DNA from: Vandiemenella viatica
Taxonomy: Eukaryota; Arthropoda; Insecta; Orthoptera; Morabidae
Assembly (NCBI GenBank): GCA_031002005.1
Contig: CM061914.1
Span: 12,200,148 to 12,264,147 of the forward strand
Length of the DNA stretch: 64,000 nucleotides
Direction of reading: 5' to 3'
Shown here: positions 34,641 to 45,105 of the stretch, one piece after another
Layout of the letters: each line of letters begins with the position of its first letter
How positions within the stretch are numbered: position 1 is the first letter of the stretch
The notes under the pieces: generated by a model
The model's database searches: none
What the model saw: the letters and a program-made list of their open reading frames with translations, nothing else
What the model was told of the DNA's origin: nothing
Program-made: the position numbers and the translations under genes

Positions 34641-35090
34641 GGATCTTAGGAAAAGTCATATTTTTTCCTGCCTTCCTTTTTGAGCTGAAATGATGAATTA
34701 ATCACTGACTGAACATTTCTGATTGTATTTAAATGTATTTTATATAATTGTACACTGGAGAAAGAAACAAAACTAATTGTCACTGAATTGGTCAGAATTC
34801 ACCATTGAAGAATTAAAGTTATAAATTATTGTCACACTCTAAACGTTAATGCCTTTTAAATTCGACAATGCAGCGGCAGCATGCCTGTGTCGAGCCACGT
34901 CAATCAATGTCTCACTTGCAATAACAACACGGGAGTTGAGTCCACTGCAGTGACCCACCGATGAGTTGAGAGGAACCCATTGTCTTCCTACGGTTGAGTA
35001 CGGACAAACTGCTGCTTAATGGGAAACCCCTCCCTAGCGAGGTCAGATATTCCCCGCATACCAGACTCTACACGCTGAAACAAGAAGAAA
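34641..35090. other. Unassigned stretch
   Basis: Nothing recognised between the LINE and the hAT transposase pseudogene. Confidence 0.35.
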
Positions 35091-35094
35091 GCCT

Positions 35095-36560
35095 TTGGCC
35101 ACTCACACGCTGTCACCAATGTTTTTGAAACCAGTGTTAAATCTGCAGTTATGGAGTTACACAAAGGAATTTGGAGATGAGTATTTTGGCACAGATGAAA
35201 GAGTTCTTTTTAGTAAATTATGTGACACTAAAATGACTGCAACAAAGCGATATCATGTGCAGCAGCATTGCAGTACATCAAGAGACAAGATCACAGCATT
35301 CAACTCGACAAAGCAAACGGTGACTTTTTTTGGATACATCTACAGCTTTGTTGTCCTCCAAATTGTCAATTTTTTCTAAACTACTCTGTGAAATGATGGT
35401 ATCAGCCAACATCCCACTAAATAAAGTGAACAAAGAGCATTTCAAATCCTTCATGGAGAAATACACAACACACACAATTCCAACCGAATCAACATTGAGG
35501 AAGAATTATTTACCGTCTTGTTATGAAAATTTATTGCAGACAATCAGAACTAAGATAGGCACCAATTAGATCTGGGTATCAATGGATGAAAGTAAGGATG
35601 CTTGTGGGAGATACATTGTAAATGTTATCGTTGGAACCCTACTTTCTGACAGAACGGGTGAAATATTTTTACTGGACTGTGAAGTTCTTTAATCAGTATA
35701 CCACTCAACAATTGCCGTCCGTTTTGACAACGCTATGAAACTGTTATGGAATGGTAAAGTTAAGTAAGAACATGTCTTAATATTTGTGACTGACGCCGCA
35801 CTGTACATGGTAAAGGCTGGAAAAGGTCTGAAGATGTTGTATTCTTTGATGGTGCATTTAACTTGTCTCGCTCATGGATTAGATACGGTTGCTGAGGAAG
35901 TAAGACTAACTTTCGCTGATCTTGATAGGTTAATATCAAATGTCAAAGCTCCAATGAGAGTGGCAATATTTAAAGAAGACCTTCCATCCCTCTTCCACCC
36001 CAACCAGTACTTACGCGTTGGTGCACATTGCTTGAATGTAGTTAGCTATTACTGTGAATATTATGGAAACAAAGAAAATAGTTTCTAATTTTGATAGCAG
36101 TGAAGCATCTTCCATAAAAAATTGTCCAAGAAACCTTTCCAGTAATTTGTTCAGAAATTTGACGTACATAAAATCAAGTTTTTCAGGCATCACAACTGCA
36201 ATTTTGCGTCTTGTAGAAATTGGTCTAGAACTTAATGAAAGTTTGGTGGTCAATAAAAGCGTGGAAACCGAGATAGGCCAAGCAGGGGGCAGTGTGGCTA
36301 GTTTGCTGAAAAACAAATTTGATAAAGTGTTGCGTGGGAATATGGGATATAAAACAATTTATAAAATTAGTGAAATTTTACATGGTGGTGAATCTGTTTT
36401 AACTCAAGACGACCCACAAATTGCAGTGACCTGACTCTGTTCAAGTACGCTCCAGTCACATCTTGAGATGTTCAACGAAGCTTCTCACACTACAAGACAG
36501 TTTTAAGTGACAACCGGAGAAAATTCCTCGTCGAAAACCTCAAGATGTGTATGGTGATAT
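35095..36560 (+). pseudogene. hAT-superfamily transposase (BED finger, DUF659-like), broken
   Basis: The N-terminal region reads LQLWSYTKEFGDEYFGTDER, then a BED-like finger with one cysteine lost (VLFSKLCDTK) but with its histidines (HVQQH). The core follows in pieces: FSKLLCEMMVSANIPLNKVN and STLRKNYLPSCYENLLQTIR (35400-35570), WVSMDESKDACGRYIVNVIV, then FVTDAALYMVKAGKGLKMLY and MVHLTCLAHGLDTVAEEVR (35786-35920), and a C-terminal helical part to 36434. A worn hAT dimerisation block follows in another frame. Stops and frameshifts are frequent. It resembles the animal family of CGG-repeat-binding-like hAT proteins. No terminal repeats were found. Confidence 0.82.
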
Positions 36561-37399
36561 ACTGCAATGCTGGCATCAAACAAGAATAAAAATTCGCAAC
36601 AAATTTTAGTAAATTCCCATTTTTAAAAGTCAAATTCTAGTAATCCATTCTTTTACAAGAACAAGAAAATAACTTTCAAAAAAATTTAATTTCCCAGTGG
36701 TACAGTGAGCGCATGAAAGCAAATTATGCTGTCTCCTGAAAGTGACACTGCTACATAAAATAAATGATGTACATTTAAGTATCTTTTAATGTATAGTACA
36801 TTTAATGTTTGGTCATATTTTGTCTCTTTTACGTCATATTTGCCAGCACATTTCTCACACATCATCCAGAAGAGTTTATAATAGTAAGAGATTCAGCTTA
36901 ATGCATAGTCGTATGTTATCATAGAAGAGAGTCAATTCGAGTCTTACTGGAGTCAGTTCGAGTTACTCGAATCATGAAAATCACAACTCATTCCAAAGTT
37001 AGCACCTTCCAGTGCCGCGTCACGCCTCCCGCACTGTTTCCTGTCTTTTCAGCTGTCTTGAAGTTGATGCATGCGGGTACACGTGCATGGGGCGAGATTC
37101 AAACTATTTATCTCTTTCTACCATATTAGACCCTCGGTGATTACAACTGACATTGGTATCATAAATATTTACAATGCTTTTCTGTCTTTTACAGAAAAGA
37201 TATGTTGCTAATGAAAAAAAAAAAAAAAAAAAAAACTTGTATGGTGCGCAGTACTTAAAAATAAAACAGGAGTATAGTTGATGTATTGTCTAGCATCACT
37301 TTTTCGGATTGCAGTCCTCAAGATGGCACTTGAAATTTGAAAATTTGTAAATGGCATCACTTACATTATATCCTCACTATGTTATAATTTAGTGACCAT
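36561..37399. other. Unassigned stretch with an A run
   Basis: No gene recognised. An A run at 37205-37224 may be the tail of a plus-strand retroelement. Confidence 0.35.
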
Positions 37400-37556
37400 T
37401 ATTTATTATTCATTCAACAAGATTGTAATTAGTTAACCTGATATAGATAAGGAAATGTGCAAATAGATATGTTTGATGGATGTAAGAAGCTTTGTAATAA
37501 TGTTGAATGGCTGTATGGTCTCAAACCGAACGCCAATAAAATAAATAAAATAAAAA
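37400..37556 (+). repeat. LINE 3' tail
   Basis: TGTAATAATGTTGAATGGCTGTATGGTCTC ends in CCAATAAAATAAATAAAATAAAA, a typical LINE 3' end with a short-repeat tail. The core GGCTGTATGG(C/T)CTCA is shared with the 3' end of SINE family 1. Confidence 0.55.
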
Positions 37557-37639
37557 GTATATCTGCCCGAGTTTCTTCATATTTTAAACTTTCTTCTAGA
37601 CTTTCTTTGATCTTTATATTTTTGGCATAGTCATGGGAG

Positions 37640-39386
37640 CGTATATCAACACAGTTGCCAGATGGATGCCAATGTTGACACCTTGAAAAATTTCAAAGAA
37701 GTGTATGGGAAAGAAACAAAAGCCCTAGTCTTTCCTGATGATGTCATGATTTGGGGTGAAAGTGCAGAAAACGTGCAAGAGAAGCTGGAGGCTTGGAACA
37801 AGTTGTTTGAGTAGTATGGACTGAAAATCAGTCAGAGTAAGATGGTGGTCATGGCAACAGGTACAAGGACTTCCAATGTGAAGATTTACCTAAACAACCA
37901 ACAACTAAAAAATGTAGACCAGTTCAAATATCTTCACAGTTCTCTAAGTAAAGATAACACCAATAAAAGTGAAATTACAAACAGAAATAATAATATACGA
38001 AGAGTTCTCAGGTGACTAGCCGAGTTAAAGAAGTGTTATAATACACGATATTTCGGCGATCACATTCGTGTCGCCATCTTCTGGTGAAGTGCGGTCGAGA
38101 ACGTGCGATGTTGCTGAGCCAACGCAGACTCCTGCTGCTACGCTGTGATTGGTCAGCTCTGGAACTGGTCGTAGCTGGGGTCATGTCTCGTTGCAACTTG
38201 ATTCGATGCCATGATGGAACCACGGCTTAATTCGATGCTTCTGTTCGCACGGCCTGTAGCAGATGGGCCGAAAGTCATCACTCGTTCAAAGGAAATATCA
38301 GAAGACAAAGCATTTGCCGTTAAGTTCCCCATCCAACCGCTGTGTCAAATCGTATCCGTTGCAGGCCTGACTCATATTGAGCCAGCTAAGATTCTTCCCA
38401 GAGCTTGCTGCCTCGACGTGATTGGTTGGCTTTGGAACCGGTCGTAGTCAGGGTTCTATCTTGTCACAATGTTCAAAGGAAAAGTCAGAAGACAAAGCCT
38501 TCGCCATAAGCTGCTCAGTAATGCACGCACAACAATTGTATTCATTTGAACAAACGATGACTTTCGGCCCGTCTGCTACAGGCCACGCGAACAGAAGCAT
38601 CGAATCAAGCCGTGGATTCATCACGGTATGGAATCAAGTTGCGATGAGATAGGACCCCAGCTACGACCGGTTCCAGAGCTGACCAATCTCAGAAACATAG
38701 CACGTTCTTGACCACAGTTCACCAGAAGATGGCGACAACGAATTCGATCGCCGAAATATCGTGTAATTATAACACTTCTTTAACTCAGCTAGTCACCTGA
38801 GAGCATTTCATATATTCTCAACGCCGAGGGAAACTACGTTCTTATATAGAAATAATAATGCAACAGTCTTCTATAACCAGGTGAGAACTCTATTGTGGGA
38901 CAACAAAGTTCCCAGAAAGTGCAAATGTACAGTATTCAAAACCTATTACATACTCATACTGACTTATGCACTGGTAATGTACTGTGTTCAGAAGAGACAA
39001 TAGTAGACTTCAAGCCACTGAAATGAAGTTTTTGCATACCGTGCCGCATAGAACACGAAAGGACAAAGTAAGAAATAAAATCAGCCGTGCACAGGCTGTT
39101 ATAAACATCAGCATGGCAAAATTCTTAGAGCGTCGTCGCCTGAGGTGGTAGGGACATGTCCAGAGGATGGAGGAAGAAAGAAGAACAAAAGCCATCCAAG
39201 GCAATAGACGTGTGGAAAGGCCTAAACAGAAATGAACAGACCAAATCGAGGATATAGGAGACTTACGGCTTGACTGGAAGACTGTTCATGGACATCAGCT
39301 GTTCACGGACAGGAAGAAGTGGAGAGTGCTCGTGAGCAACACCCGGGAGACTGGAGCTGGAGAGTGATGATGATGATGATGATGTG
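37640..39386 (+). pseudogene. LINE reverse transcriptase, split by a foldback element
   Basis: Downstream half of a non-LTR RT. The catalytic motif is FPDDVMIW (ADD changed to PDD), then GLKISQSKMVVMATGT and a worn FKYL motif. After the nested insertion the frame resumes at 38848 (NATVFYNQVRTLLWDNKVPR) and runs to TYALVMYC. The C-terminal region is degraded (complement of GHVQRMEEERRTK, GKRP-type). The 3' end is a (GAT)6 tract at 39367-39386. It is related to the LINE at 42661-43653. Confidence 0.8.
37995..38847. mobile_element. Foldback element with PLE-like inverted termini
   Basis: Arms of roughly 370 bases (about 38007-38380 and 38480-38830) are inverted copies: TCTCAGGTGACTAGCCGAGT at the left, with its near-complement at the right, and CACGATATTTCGGCGATCAC. 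It is flanked by the 12-bp repeat AGAAATAATAAT (37983-37994 and 38848-38859), and removing the insert restores the LINE frame (EITNRNNN, ATVF). The arm motif GAAGATGGCGAC..TCGCCGAAATATCG resembles PLE terminal hairpins. No coding capacity. Confidence 0.85.
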
Positions 39387-40726
39387 TTTAATGATAATGA
39401 CTTTTTACAGTAAAAGTGATGTTTATCACTAATCCTCAAAATAAAATACCTTTCACTAATTATTACTTGCATTTACTTATTTCCACATTATTATATTACC
39501 ATTCGGTGACTTTCCATGACACTACATGCACGGGTCAGCTAGTGTACAAAGTTGTAAAAGTTCCTTGCTCCTTTAAAGCTATAAGATGTAAACAGTTGAG
39601 CACAGTATTGTAATTAAAAATATTTATGAGTTAAAGTTATTTTAGTTGAAGGAATCTACTTCCACTGTTAAAATTTAAAGTAACCAAACTACTATTCTGA
39701 ATGAGTATTAAAATATACAAATGGATTATGAAGTGTTAATATTTTTAATCATGAGCTTCATTATAAAATGTTCAACACAACAATGAATACAACTCGAAAT
39801 ATTTTTCTTATTAAAAATTAAGAAGTCTTTAAAACACACAAAGATAAAACAGTTAAAAAGAACTTTCAACAGCCCTTTGCTATTCAGCAAGAATTACATC
39901 ACAGATAATCAGGTTAAGTACCACAAATTAAGAGATCAGTCTTTACCTTTCGACATTTTTGTTCTATGTAAGTACTTAAAACTTCCGTTAAGCAATACAT
40001 GTGTACTCTGTACATAAAAAAATATAAGTAATTCATCTTCTTATATCAATAGCAAACATGTAGAAACCTCAATCGACTCCGCAGTGGAGACTTCTTACCA
40101 CACTTATAAGTTTGTTCGATGATATTCTTAATAAATCACAATAAACAAAAAGGAGTTAATAAAACTAATAAACATATCATTTCTAAAAGCTTTGATCAAA
40201 ACATTAGAGCCATCTGCTCAGTTATTACTAAAATGCTCACAAAAGAATAACATTTGGCAAACAGTTAAGCATACAGGTAGCACCTTTCATGACCTACATT
40301 TCCATATTTGATTTTTATTTTCTGAAAGGGGTCTTTTAATCACATGCACATAAATCCTTAAACAAGCATAATGTGCATTCACTTTTAATAACTTGACTCT
40401 TTGACTGTTTGAAAGTTTACAAACTAACCAGCAACTCTTTGAGACTAGCTCTTATTTGTACAACACTACATTGCAACACTTGTTAAATATACTATATATC
40501 TGAACCTAATGCCTGTCCACGTCATCCTAAACAGAATAAATAACATAGATAAATAAATATAACCTGAAATGTATTATTAGAATCTCTCTTTCTCTCTATC
40601 TTTCTTTTCCCACACATACAGAAGATTCATTGTAAGTACCAAAAAACTGCTACAGGTATGGGAGAAAAATCAGACTCAGAATCTCTGCCAGAAGGCAAAT
40701 GTATTTAAGTAGTCAAGAGTGAGCCT
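39387..40726. other. AT-rich region, possible 3' UTR of the minus-strand gene
   Basis: No transposon signature was recognised. If the exon at 40727-40924 is real, the sequence just below 40727 would be its 3' UTR. AATAAA on the minus strand occurs at about 40313. A pyrimidine-rich tract lies at 40585-40612. Confidence 0.4.
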
Positions 40727-40924
40727 CTAATTACGGAAGGCGACACTACTAGCATCGTTGTAGAGTAGGGGTGACCGTGAACCCAATGACTGGTTCTGGG
40801 GACCTCCTTGGAAATCTACCTCAGGTGAGGCCGAAATCTTCAACAGCTGTGCCGAAGGTGACGGAAATGATTCTTCACTGCTACTGGTACTCAGCGACAT
40901 CCTCACTGATACTCGGTTTGTACC
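40727..40924 (-). CDS. Probable C-terminal exon, inferred end of the MARCH-like gene
   Basis: The minus strand has a strong acceptor (ATTTTTTGCTGTGCAG, with AG ending at 40925), followed by 65 codons in phase 0 and a TAG stop at 40727. The peptide is serine-rich and ends RSPLLYNDASSVAFRN, after MSLSTSSSEESFPSPSAQLL. GC content and codon use are higher than in the surroundings, and there is no transposon signature. Its start phase matches the phase-0 donor candidate at 52166-52167 of the MARCH exon upstream on the same strand, so I infer it is that gene's last coding exon. I do not recognise the peptide itself. It could instead belong to another minus-strand gene. Confidence 0.6.
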   Translation of the reverse strand, partial: GTNRVSVRMSLSTSSSEESFPSPSAQLLKISASPEVDFQGGPQNQSLGSRSPLLYNDASSVAFRN

Positions 40925-41703
40925 CTGCACAGCAAAAAATCTATAATTATGAAAAAAGTAAGTGATACAGTTGGAAATAATAGTCCTTACACCACATCCT
41001 TAAAAATGGAAGGACTGGCAGCGGTGAGAAATACTCAGCAAACATTTCATTGGCACTATCCAAAGTTGCTAGTTTCACCAACAAAGGAACATAAAAAAAA
41101 GCAAATGGATAGTGTTGAGCAATTGACAGGAATTGTGGGCAGACGATACGGACAAGTCAGGGATCTATCTACAGAGCAGTAAACCTGGGATTGTTAATTA
41201 AAGGGTTTTAGCATCAAGTGGTTTTTCTTTGTGATCACTACAAGGAAGACACTTTTGCATCAGGTATGACATTTCTGAGGTGAAACTGTGGTTTCATGTC
41301 CATGTTCAATGAAATAGCAGTTAAAGGTAAAACAATGCCAGCAGAAATACATCATATAGAGGGGACTGCAGCCACCTTATTCACTCAAAAACCATGATAC
41401 ACCATAGAATATTAGTCTTCCTGCAGATCCAGACTGCATTCAAACCTAACCACACCCTCCGCTAATACAGCTCCTTGAAAATCAACACATTAACGGCAAA
41501 GATGGCTGTTAGTGTTACATATTGGCTAACACCGCACGTAACCCTACGATTTGCATTGTATTACTGTTGTCTTACCTGTTTTGTCGACTTTGCGTACACT
41601 TTTTCTTGAATACTAACGCCTAAGAAGTAACTTAATCACATTTTCACCCCGAAATAACAATTTTTTGTACTGGCCGTACGTTGCACAGCACCCTCATAAC
41701 CAC
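40925..41703. other. Unassigned, inferred intron sequence
   Basis: A 77-codon plus-strand ORF at 40949-41182 has no recognised motif. Nothing else was seen. Confidence 0.35.
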
Positions 41704-42140
41704 TTTTTACAATTCAGTAATATTGATGTTTGTGTTAAATACACATGCGGTCAAAAAGTAAATGATGATTACATTATAACTGCTAATATTATTTTCAAAG
41801 AAGTTTTATAGAGTAAAGAATCACTTCTGACAAAACCAATTTTAAAATATCTTCTTTACAGGTCAGCTAGCTAGTCGAAGCTAACAGTTGTTTACAGTAG
41901 ACACAACGTAGAATTAATTTTTTTTTTAAGTTTGAAAAAAAATAGCATTTAACAAAGCCAGTATCTATTTTTTAAACATGAGCTTTTTAAATGTTTTACA
42001 ATTAAACTGATAGCATTTAATGATAAAAACTTTTTACAATTCAGTAATATTGATGTCCGATATACTGTCAATATTATTTTCAAGGAAGTTTTGTAAAATA
42101 TCACTTCTAACAAAGCCAATTTTTAAAAATCTTCTTTTGA
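41704..42140 (+). repeat. Tandem duplication, period ~327 bp
   Basis: TTTTTACAATTCAGTAATAT begins at 41704 and again at 42031. The similarity continues through CAATATTATTTTCAAxGAAG, ATCACTTCTxACAAAxCCAA and ATCTTCTTT in both copies. The copies have diverged by small indels. Confidence 0.8.
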
Positions 42141-42416
42141 AATATTTTTCAATTGAACATGTAGTGCTAGTATTCCTCCAAAGAAATATACGTAAGAAAT
42201 GTTCGTTTAAATATTTGAGTTCCTTGAAACTAAAGAGAAAATATTAGTAGGCTTCCTGGTACCTGAATTGTCTATGAGATGGCGTTAGACCTTTTTTCCA
42301 GATACCAAGAGCAAAAATTGTTCATATTTTGTTTTTGCAGGGAAGACAACTATTTATATAAACTTAAACAGCAAGATATTATCTAAATACAAAATTTCAT
42401 CCAAATTGTTAGAGCC

Positions 42417-42418
<2 letters not shown>

Positions 42419-42453
<35 letters not shown>
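42419..42453. repeat. (TA)n microsatellite
   Basis: An uninterrupted run of TA dinucleotides. Confidence 0.95.
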
Positions 42454-42456
<3 letters not shown>

Positions 42457-42531
42457 GCTTGTTTAAAGGTATAAGATAAATTAAATCGCAGGACCAAGAG
42501 GTGCAGCTATGGTAAACTTAACCATGTGATA

Positions 42532-44312
42532 TGAGGGTGGTCTGAAAAGTTTCTGATCTAACAAAGATGCAAGACATTTTTTCTGATTTTTTATTTTAAT
42601 TTTTAAACATAGTCTCCTTGTAACTCTACAAACTTCTCCCAGTGATGGTCCCATCTCTGTCTTCTTCTTCTTCTGCGGTAGTCAATCTTGGCATTGGTGT
42701 GTGGCAGTCTTCCATTCAGCTCTATTCTCTGCCCTCCTCTTCATATCTACATATCTCCTGCAGCCAACATCTTCCATTATCTGCTGGATGTATTTTAAAC
42801 GTGGTCTTCCTCGATATCTCTTTCCTTCTACCATTCCCTCCAGTATTGTTTTTAATAAGCTCTCATGTCTTAAGATATGTCCAATTAATGTTGTCCTCTG
42901 TGTTTTTATACTTTTCCATAAAGAGTTATACTCTCCCGCTTTCTCAAAAATTTCCTCATTAGTAATCTTGTCCCTCCAGCTACTTTTTAACATTCGTCTG
43001 TAGCACCATTGCTCAAACGAAACTAATCTTCTTTTCTCTTCTGTACCAATTGTCCAGGTTTCATATCCATACAGGGCAATGCTCCAGACATAAGCCTTTA
43101 ATAGTCTTTTCCTCATTGTCCAGCTGACATTACTTGTTGTAAAAATTCGTTTTTTTCTGTTGAACGCTATTTTTGATTGAGCTATCCTGCATTTTATATC
43201 ATTCTTGCATCTTCCATCATTTGTGATTTTGCTTCCTAGGTAGCAGAATTCTAGCACATCCTCCAATGCTTCGCAATTAATTTTAATTTTTGAGTTTTTA
43301 TCTTTCCCACATACCATGACTTTTGTCTTTGCTTTATTAATTTTCATACTGTACTCCTTCCCCATTGTTTCCTCCATTCTTTCCAAAATTTTCTTAAGAT
43401 CCTATTCACTTTCTGTTTCTATCACAATGTCATCTGCAAATCAAATCATATTTATTAGTTTTCCCTGTAACTTTATCCCAACATCAATTTCGTCTCTGAT
43501 CTTATCCAGTGAGTCTTGAATACAGGCACTGAAAATTAAGGGAGACAGGGCACAGCCTTGTCTGACTCCTTTATGTATTGCTGCTTCCTCTTATTTATTT
43601 CCAATTTTTATAACAGCCATTTCATTTTTGTAAACAATCCATATTAGCCGCCTATCTCTGTAATGTATACCTATTTTTCTGAGGATCTCAACATAATGGT
43701 GTATCCAAGTTTCATCTACAGTAATTACTCGGTGCCAAAACTCGGATTTATTGCGCCTAAACTGCGCGAAATGTTCATTCGAACACGTTTTTGGTCTAAT
43801 GTGAGCAAACGCAGCACCCAATGCGCAGACAGCTTTCTCAAACCTAAATGTTGATTTAATATGTAACAAACATGTTCTTTTGAAATGTTCATAACCTCTG
43901 CTACCTAATTTGGTGGTTGTCTAGCACCAATTGATTAACTTTGGCGATGTTTTCGTCGGTAGTTGCAGTTTTTTGACATCCCGAACGTTCATCGTCTCCC
44001 AAGCTCTTACGGCTATGTTTAAATTCAGCTGCCCAAAATTTCACTGTGGTAAGTGATGGTGCAGAGTCCCCATACACAGGATCCAACTCATCTTTAAAAT
44101 ATTTAATGACAGCTCGATACTCGATTTTGTCCATTTTCACAAAAACACTCACATCAACTCACTCAAATGACTGTTACATAACAACTGCGCGTCCAAAATG
44201 GCTGAAACTTTGGTGAGTAACTGTCAACAGATAAACAACGAAATTCACTAGCTTTTATTTACGAGTGCTGCCATCTTCACGTTGAGGTCGGAAACTTTTC
44301 AGACCACCCTCG
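42532..44312 (-). pseudogene. Mariner element with both inverted repeats, interrupted
   Basis: The terminal repeats GAGGGTGGTCTGAAAAGTTT (42533-42552) and their complement (44292-44311) are flanked by TA at 42530-42531 and 44313-44314. The minus-strand transposase starts at 44152 (MSVFVKMDKIEYRAVIKYF), with the helix-turn-helix region LTTVKFWAAEFKHSRKSLGD and the first catalytic aspartate in ITVDETWIHHY (near 43710). The rest of the catalytic domain is missing. Only a short C-terminal remnant (RWDHHWEKFVELQGDYV) remains near 42600-42655. A LINE sits between. It is non-functional. Confidence 0.9.
42661..43653 (-). pseudogene. 5'-truncated LINE nested in the mariner
   Basis: The minus strand reads VRQGCALSPLIFSACIQDSL and FADDIVIETESE (both catalytic aspartates present). 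The thumb and C-terminal part follow in one 234-codon ORF, 43386-42682: LEFCYLGSKITNDGR, ALYGYETWTIG, WCYRRMLKSSWRDKITNEEI, YRGRPRLKYI. Stops precede FADD and MERMEE. The 3' tail is (GAA)n at 42661-42672. The repeat ATCTCTGT at 42653-42660 and 43654-43661 is the TSD. It is the same broad family as 37640-39386, and the least damaged LINE C-terminus in the window. Confidence 0.88.
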
Positions 44313-44499
44313 TAGTAATATTTGTCACCTCTACCTGGTGTTTAATTTCCTTCCTTTCACAATCCAAAATATATAAATTACTAAAAAACTACTTAAAAAT
44401 AATAACAATGAGATTAGAATTTGTCAAACATACCTCCCAAGCCATTACATTACACTCCAATATCAGCATAAAAACATAACTTGGTCCACAACCCGAAGA

Positions 44500-44705
44500 T
44501 TAATTGGATCCTCCTGAGGGAGGCATACTAAACCATTGTGTAAGAGGTAGGACGGTCAGTTACTTTCCTCTGGGACCTTCAGTTTAAACTACATAATGGC
44601 CTAGCATAGCTCATGTGTTCACAATCCTGCACCCAACAAGATTTGAACACGGGGAGCAACGAACTTTTTGAAAGCAAGTGCCTTAACCAATGAGCAAGCA
44701 AATCG
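44500..44705 (-). mobile_element. tRNA-derived SINE (family 3)
   Basis: The minus strand has a head with CATTGGTTAAGGCACTTGC and the B-box-like GTTCAAATCTTG (near 44640-44655). The body includes CTAGGCCATTATGTAG and AGGATCCAATTAA-like sequence. It aligns with the copy at 51710-52031 over GCATAGCTC, GATTTGAAC and AAGCAAGTGCCTTAACCA. Confidence 0.65.
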
Positions 44706-45105
44706 CTCTGCTTGTGTACCCACAACCTACACAAAATATTGCCATTAGAAATTCATACTTTCAAACCTGTTTTAATACATTCACTGTATCACTATCAAAC
44801 CTTATATGCAGCTGGAAGTCACCTATCAAAACTTATATAGAGCTAGAATCAGTGAAAGCAAAGGAAATTAAAAAGAATTCTTAACAAACTTACGTGATAC
44901 CACATAAAATTAGTTTTATACCATTTCTATTTTAAAGTAGAAATAATTGATTCAATCAACATATCGTCGAAATAAAACTGATATCCAAATAACAAATAAT
45001 TTTACTTTTTTAGAGGGTAAATATTATTGAATTTTTTGCTACTACTCAGTAATACTCTTATACTATAACACACTTCCAGTCGGTCAAAGTCGCAGGTAAC
45101 TGCTA

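Noticed and set aside
42642..43003. Plus-strand ORFs with hydrophobic stretches
   Set aside because: Antisense of the nested LINE C-terminus.
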